Source: Acidobacteriaceae bacterium
GTDB taxonomy: Bacteria; Acidobacteriota; Terriglobia; Terriglobales; Acidobacteriaceae
Direction of reading: 5' to 3'
Assembly: GCA_030040115.1 (NCBI GenBank)
Contig: JASHUH010000487.1
Location: 1 to 10,337 of the forward strand
DNA: 10,337 bases
Shown here: piece by piece, positions 7,641 to 10,337 of the stretch
How positions within the stretch are numbered: the stretch's first letter is position 1
Layout of the letters: each line of letters begins with the position of its first letter
Position numbers and translations under genes: made by a program
The notes under the pieces: generated by a model
Database searches by the model: none
What the model was told of the DNA's origin: nothing
The model's input: only the letters and a program-made list of their open reading frames with translations

Positions 7641-7647
7641 CTCCTTT
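7641..7647 (-). promoter_or_regulatory. Ribosome binding site of the DUF1080 gene
   Basis: AAAGGAG on the minus strand lies 10 nt before the ATG at 7630. The spacing is at the long end of normal, but no other start with a signal peptide is available. Confidence 0.65.
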
Positions 7648-7703
7648 CAGAAAAGGATGGGGGCAGAAGCGGGGCTGGAACCGAGCCTCCATCGATCGCG
7701 CGG

Positions 7704-7810
7704 GTAGCGGGTCAGTTTGAATTTGCAATCCCTCCGTGGCGAAAGCCGCGCGCATTTTGAAGGATTTGTCGTAGGGGCTGAAGCCCATACCCTTTAAACC
7801 GACCCACTGC
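7704..7810. repeat. Structured inverted-repeat element enclosing two hairpins
   Basis: The arms GTAGCGGGTCAGTTTGAA (7704-7721) and TTTAAACCGACCCACTGC (7793-7810) are complementary at 14 of 18 positions, including a GGGTC/GACCC core; as plus-strand RNA two of the four differences become G-U pairs. Inside are a 6-bp hairpin CGTGGC-GAAA-GCCGCG (7735-7750, one T-G pair) with a GNRA tetraloop and GGGC-TGAA-GCCC (7775-7786). The layout is a three-way junction. It fills the gap between the Gfo/Idh stop and the DUF1080 start. It may be a REP/MITE-type interspersed repeat or a structured RNA; the GAAA loop exists only when read on the plus strand, opposite to both neighbouring genes. Confidence 0.5.
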
Positions 7811-7838
7811 CATCACGCGCACTTGCCGCAAGCTTGTT

Positions 7839-9197
7839 CTACAACTTCACGGTCTGGGTCGCGTCATCCCAGAAGACCTGACGCTTGCGGAAATAGGACT
7901 CGTTGGCCATGTGGCAGGCGATGGCAGTGTGATTGCCAAACACGGCGTCCTCCACCACAGGTTGGCGTGTCTTGACGGCCTGGAAGAAGTTCCAGAGATG
8001 CGGCCGATAGTCGTCCCAGTCATCGCCGGAGTAGACGACCCGCTGCGAGATGGGCTCCTGGCCAATAGCGGGATCGTGCTTCTCGCGCCACGCGTGCTCA
8101 TACTTGTTGCGCATGGGCTGGGGAAAACCGACATCGTAGTAACTGGGAGCGTTGTCCTCACCCGTCTGGTGCGTGTAGGCGATGCTGAATTCGCCGGTAT
8201 CGAGGATGCCGTGGGGTCCCATGAAGCGCGCCTGTTCGGGAGTTTCGGTGCTGAGGCCGAGACGCACATAGACGGGAACGCCGTGATAGTCGAACAGGAC
8301 GGTGTGCAGGTCCGGCATATCGCGGCCATCTTTCCAGCGGAAGATGCCGCCGAGGGCGACGGCGGAACGAGGCGGCTCGTTCCAGCCGAGGGTGGCCTGC
8401 ATGCCGCTGAGCAGATGCACCATGAGGTCGCCGGCCACGCCGGTGCCATACTCGCGCCAGCAGCGCCAGCGGGCGAAGCGCTCGGCGTTGAAGGGAATTT
8501 TCGTTGTGTCTTTGAGCCAGGTATCCCAATCGAGGGTGGAAGGCGAAAGATCGAAGGGGGGTGGATATTCCCACGCGCCCGTAGGGTCGTTGCGGCCCAG
8601 GGAGAGTTCGACCATGGAAACCTCGCCGATGGCGCCGGAACTGTAGAGTTCGTGCGCCTTGCGGCAGAGCGCCGAACTGACGCGTTGCGAGCCGACCTGA
8701 ACGATGCGCTGGTGCTGCTGAGCGGCCTCGACCATGTCGAAGCCTTCGGCAACGGTATGCGACATGGGCTTTTCGCAGTAGACGTCCTTGCCGGCTTTAC
8801 AGGAGTCGACAACGATCTGGCGATGCCAGAAGTCGGGCGCGGCGCAGAGGATGCAGTCGATGTCTTTGCGGTCGAGGAGCTCGTGGTAATTGCGGGTGGT
8901 GGGAAGATTGGGGTTATTGGTCAGCTGCTTGGCGAGGGTATGACGGCCGTCATACAGGTCGGCTGCGCCTGCGCATTCCACGCCGGACAGGGTGAGGGCG
9001 GCGGAAACAAGGCTGGAGCCTTCCATGCCCACGCCAACGATGCCGAAGCGAACGCGGTCACCGGAACCGGCCGCATCCTGCGGCGCGGGAATAGCTGGAG
9101 ATTGGAGAGCCACGACAGTACGGCTGGAGGCAAGCAAGCCGCCGGTCGCCAAGGTTCCAGCTTGCAGGAAACGGCGCCGCGAGAAAGCAGAACTCAT
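7839..9197 (-). CDS. Gfo/Idh/MocA family oxidoreductase, Tat-exported
   Basis: This is an NAD(P)-dependent sugar or cyclitol dehydrogenase of the glucose-fructose oxidoreductase family, 452 residues. A twin-arginine signal (SRRRFLQAG, 6-14, then a hydrophobic stretch to about 31) predicts export with the cofactor already bound. The Rossmann fold begins FGIVGVGMEG (51-60, GxGxxG). The family EKP motif is CEKPMSH (141-147), and Asp257/His261 in GVAGDLMVHLLSG fit the usual active-site positions of the C-terminal sheet domain. The minus-strand frame is open to 9860, but ATG 9197 is the true start: it has GGAGGG 9 nt upstream and places the Tat motif at the N-terminus, and the longer version would run antisense through the ABC gene. 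It lies 208 bp upstream of the co-directional DUF1080 gene. A role as glycoside 3-dehydrogenase feeding DUF1080 is plausible but inferred. Confidence 0.92.
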   Translation of the reverse strand: MSSAFSRRRFLQAGTLATGGLLASSRTVVALQSPAIPAPQDAAGSGDRVRFGIVGVGMEGSSLVSAALTLSGVECAGAADLYDGRHTLAKQLTNNPNLPTTRNYHELLDRKDIDCILCAAPDFWHRQIVVDSCKAGKDVYCEKPMSHTVAEGFDMVEAAQQHQRIVQVGSQRVSSALCRKAHELYSSGAIGEVSMVELSLGRNDPTGAWEYPPPFDLSPSTLDWDTWLKDTTKIPFNAERFARWRCWREYGTGVAGDLMVHLLSGMQATLGWNEPPRSAVALGGIFRWKDGRDMPDLHTVLFDYHGVPVYVRLGLSTETPEQARFMGPHGILDTGEFSIAYTHQTGEDNAPSYYDVGFPQPMRNKYEHAWREKHDPAIGQEPISQRVVYSGDDWDDYRPHLWNFFQAVKTRQPVVEDAVFGNHTAIACHMANESYFRKRQVFWDDATQTVKL

Positions 9198-9206
9198 AAC
9201 GAAAAT

Positions 9207-9212
9207 CCCTCC
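9207..9212 (-). promoter_or_regulatory. Ribosome binding site of the Gfo/Idh/MocA gene
   Basis: GGAGGG on the minus strand is 9 nt before ATG 9197. It decides the start against the much longer open frame and agrees with the Tat signal. Confidence 0.75.
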
Positions 9213-9293
9213 ATTACAGGAAGAAGCAAGATGATTGTGGGGCCACCCCGCCACTGGAATGCACCCTACGGATGCCGAGCCGAAGCGATGCCT

Positions 9294-9328
9294 GCCTGCG
9301 GTTCCCGGCACGTTGAACCTCCGCAGGC
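9294..9328. repeat. Perfect 8-bp inverted repeat in intergenic region
   Basis: GCCTGCGG (9294-9301) and CCGCAGGC (9321-9328) are exact reverse complements around a 19-nt loop; GGTT/AACC offers an alternative inner pairing. No T-run follows on either strand. Role unknown. Confidence 0.45.
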
Positions 9329-9412
9329 CGCGCAGTTTCGTTGCTGGTGGCTCGGACAACCATGGTACTCGCAGTGGGGGTAGACCGACAAGAACAAGGG
9401 CGGGTGCAGCTT

Positions 9413-9425
9413 GCGGGCATCCCGC
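9413..9425. repeat. Short GC palindrome GCGGG-CAT-CCCGC
   Basis: A perfect 5-bp stem with a 3-nt loop in the middle of the intergenic region. It resembles the core of REP-like elements, but only one copy is in the window, so repeat status is not shown. Confidence 0.35.
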
Positions 9426-9567
9426 GCCCGCAGAGAGGAGCTGGCCTGGATCGGATGGTGGGGAGGTTCGAGAACGAGGGGTGAAAAACGGCGCCTCCGA
9501 TGAGGATCGCCACTTGTGTAGGGATGGGGTGAGCCTTCTGTGGAGGCGGTGCGCTTTGCAGAAGACC

Positions 9568-9596
9568 TTCATCCTGGCGCCGGCAACCCGTATCAT
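9568..9596 (+). promoter_or_regulatory. Candidate promoter of the ABC ATPase gene
   Basis: TATCAT (9591-9596, 5 of 6 to the -10 consensus) stands 17 nt after TTCATC (9568-9573, 3 of 6 to the -35 consensus). A start of transcription near 9603 would leave only about 8 nt before ATG 9612, which fits the absence of a Shine-Dalgarno there. The -35 is weak. Confidence 0.3.
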
Positions 9597-9611
9597 TGCA
9601 TCCGAACCGCT

Positions 9612-10337
9612 ATGCAAGCTGCCGCCGCGCCAACACCGCCATCGCCGCAAGTTCCCGTTCTCCGGGTCGAAAGCCTGCGCAAGCATTACGGCCCGGTCCA
9701 GGCCGTCAAAGGAATTTCCTTCCAGGTCTGTCCCGGCGAAATCGTCGGTCTGCTGGGCATTAACGGCGCCGGCAAAACTACCACCATCAGCATGATCCTC
9801 GGCGTACTCGAGCCCACCGCGGGCTCGATCCACATCGGCTCCGTGGATCTTCTCCGCCATCGCTCCCGGGCCCTGTCTTCAACCAACTTTGCCGCCGTTT
9901 ACGCACCGCTCCCCGGCAATCTCACCGTTTACGAGAATCTGCGCGTGTTCGCGCTGCTCTACGGAGTGCACAACTTCCCCGCCCGCCTCCAATCCGTCCT
10001 TGACGCCTTCGACCTGCACCAATTCCGCAACACGAAATGCGGTCTGCTTTCTTCCGGGGAGCAAACCCGGGTGGGACTCGCCAAGGCCATGCTCAACCGC
10101 CCCAGCGTCCTCCTCCTCGATGAACCCACGGCCTCGATTGATCCCGCCAGCGCCCGCGATATCCGCTCCACCATCCGCTCCTTCGCCGCGCGAACCCGGA
10201 CCGGCGTCCTCTGGACCTCCCACAATATGTACGAAGTGGAAGAAGTCTGCTCGCGGGTCATGTTCCTTTCCCAGGGCGAAATCATTCTGGAAGGCGACCC
10301 TCGCGCCCTACCCGCCCAATACGGCAAGTCCACGCTG
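9612..10337 (+). CDS. ABC transporter ATP-binding protein (export type), 3' end outside window
   Basis: The frame from ATG 9612 runs off the window with 242 residues. It is the nucleotide-binding subunit of an ABC-2 type exporter, working with a membrane permease that should lie downstream. Motifs are Walker A GINGAGKT (49-56), signature LSSGE (146-150, in place of LSGGQ), Walker B VLLLDE (166-171), D-loop ASID (174-177) and switch histidine in TSHNM (His204). The Q-loop is unusual: where glutamine (or the glutamate of many exporters) is expected, the sequence is VYAPLPGNLTVYENL (about 96-110). I recall related ATPases with Y-x-x-LP here, so it may be a subfamily trait and not damage. No Shine-Dalgarno precedes the ATG. 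An in-frame GTG at 9549 would add 21 residues, but GGAGG lies only 2 nt from it; an in-frame TAG at 9519 limits further extension. The cargo is unknown. Confidence 0.88.
   Translation, partial: MQAAAAPTPPSPQVPVLRVESLRKHYGPVQAVKGISFQVCPGEIVGLLGINGAGKTTTISMILGVLEPTAGSIHIGSVDLLRHRSRALSSTNFAAVYAPLPGNLTVYENLRVFALLYGVHNFPARLQSVLDAFDLHQFRNTKCGLLSSGEQTRVGLAKAMLNRPSVLLLDEPTASIDPASARDIRSTIRSFAARTRTGVLWTSHNMYEVEEVCSRVMFLSQGEIILEGDPRALPAQYGKSTL

Larger units (their letters stand above)
9213..9611. other. Non-coding, hairpin-rich divergent intergenic region
   Basis: About 400 bp separate the Gfo/Idh and ABC genes. Open frames here are uninterrupted only by base composition and show no recognisable protein. 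Two clear palindromic structures are listed separately (9294-9328 and 9413-9425), and GGGCG/CGCCC (9398-9402, 9425-9429) can form an alternative outer stem around the second. A candidate promoter for the ABC gene lies at the right end. I see no tRNA, riboswitch class I can name, or transposase remnant. Confidence 0.5.

Noticed and set aside
7822..7832. CTTG-CCG-CAAG as a terminator of the Gfo/Idh gene
   Set aside because: A 4-bp stem with no T-run; too weak to call.
7911..9383. A 490-codon plus-strand open frame antisense to the Gfo/Idh gene
   Set aside because: Same reason: low-complexity composition, no motif and no RBS, opposite an unambiguous oxidoreductase.
9198..9860. N-terminal extension of the Gfo/Idh frame up to 9860
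   Set aside because: It would hide the Tat signal internally, ignores the GGAGGG before ATG 9197 and runs antisense to the ABC ATPase gene.

Overview
The window looks like a GC-rich (roughly 60%) chromosomal segment from an Acidobacteriota-type soil bacterium, probably of the Terriglobales group. The main evidence is the tail of an Oar-like TonB-dependent receptor of the kind greatly expanded in that phylum. It is supported by a Tat-exported Gfo/Idh/MocA oxidoreductase next to a DUF1080 protein. The phylum call is an inference from gene content; there is no rRNA or marker gene here.

Layout: (1) 1-1479 (+) is the C-terminal 492 residues of a TonB-dependent receptor whose start lies outside the window. 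It is followed by a 217-bp gap holding a long inverted repeat and a short out-of-context remnant of a second receptor's C-terminus. (2) 1697-5027 (-) holds two exported enzymes: an AcpA/phospholipase C-like phosphoesterase (Sec signal) and, 91 bp downstream, a CotA-like multicopper oxidase (Tat signal) with all copper ligands present. A 12-bp-class hairpin lies between them. (3) 5307-6599 (+) encodes a lactate-racemase-fold (LarA/DUF2088) protein that keeps the residues LarA uses to hold its nickel-pincer cofactor. (4) 6653-9197 (-) holds a DUF1080 (3-keto-disaccharide hydrolase-like) secreted protein and, upstream of it, a Tat-exported Gfo/Idh/MocA dehydrogenase. (5) 9198-9611 is a hairpin-rich non-coding stretch. 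(6) 9612-10337 (+) is the N-terminal 242 residues of an ABC transporter ATPase running off the end.

How they may work together: the oxidoreductase plus DUF1080 protein fit a periplasmic oxidise-then-cleave route for glycosides through 3-keto sugars. The LarA-like protein, convergent with that pair, could be a racemase or epimerase acting on a hydroxy-acid product, but no substrate can be read from the sequence. The multicopper oxidase and phosphoesterase are both exported and may share a transcript.

The least explained item is a ~107-nt structured element (7704-7810) between the DUF1080 and Gfo/Idh genes. It has an imperfect 18-bp closing stem enclosing two small hairpins, one of them a perfect-length stem with a GAAA tetraloop. 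I found no CRISPR array, tRNA, rRNA, insertion sequence, phage gene or defence system.
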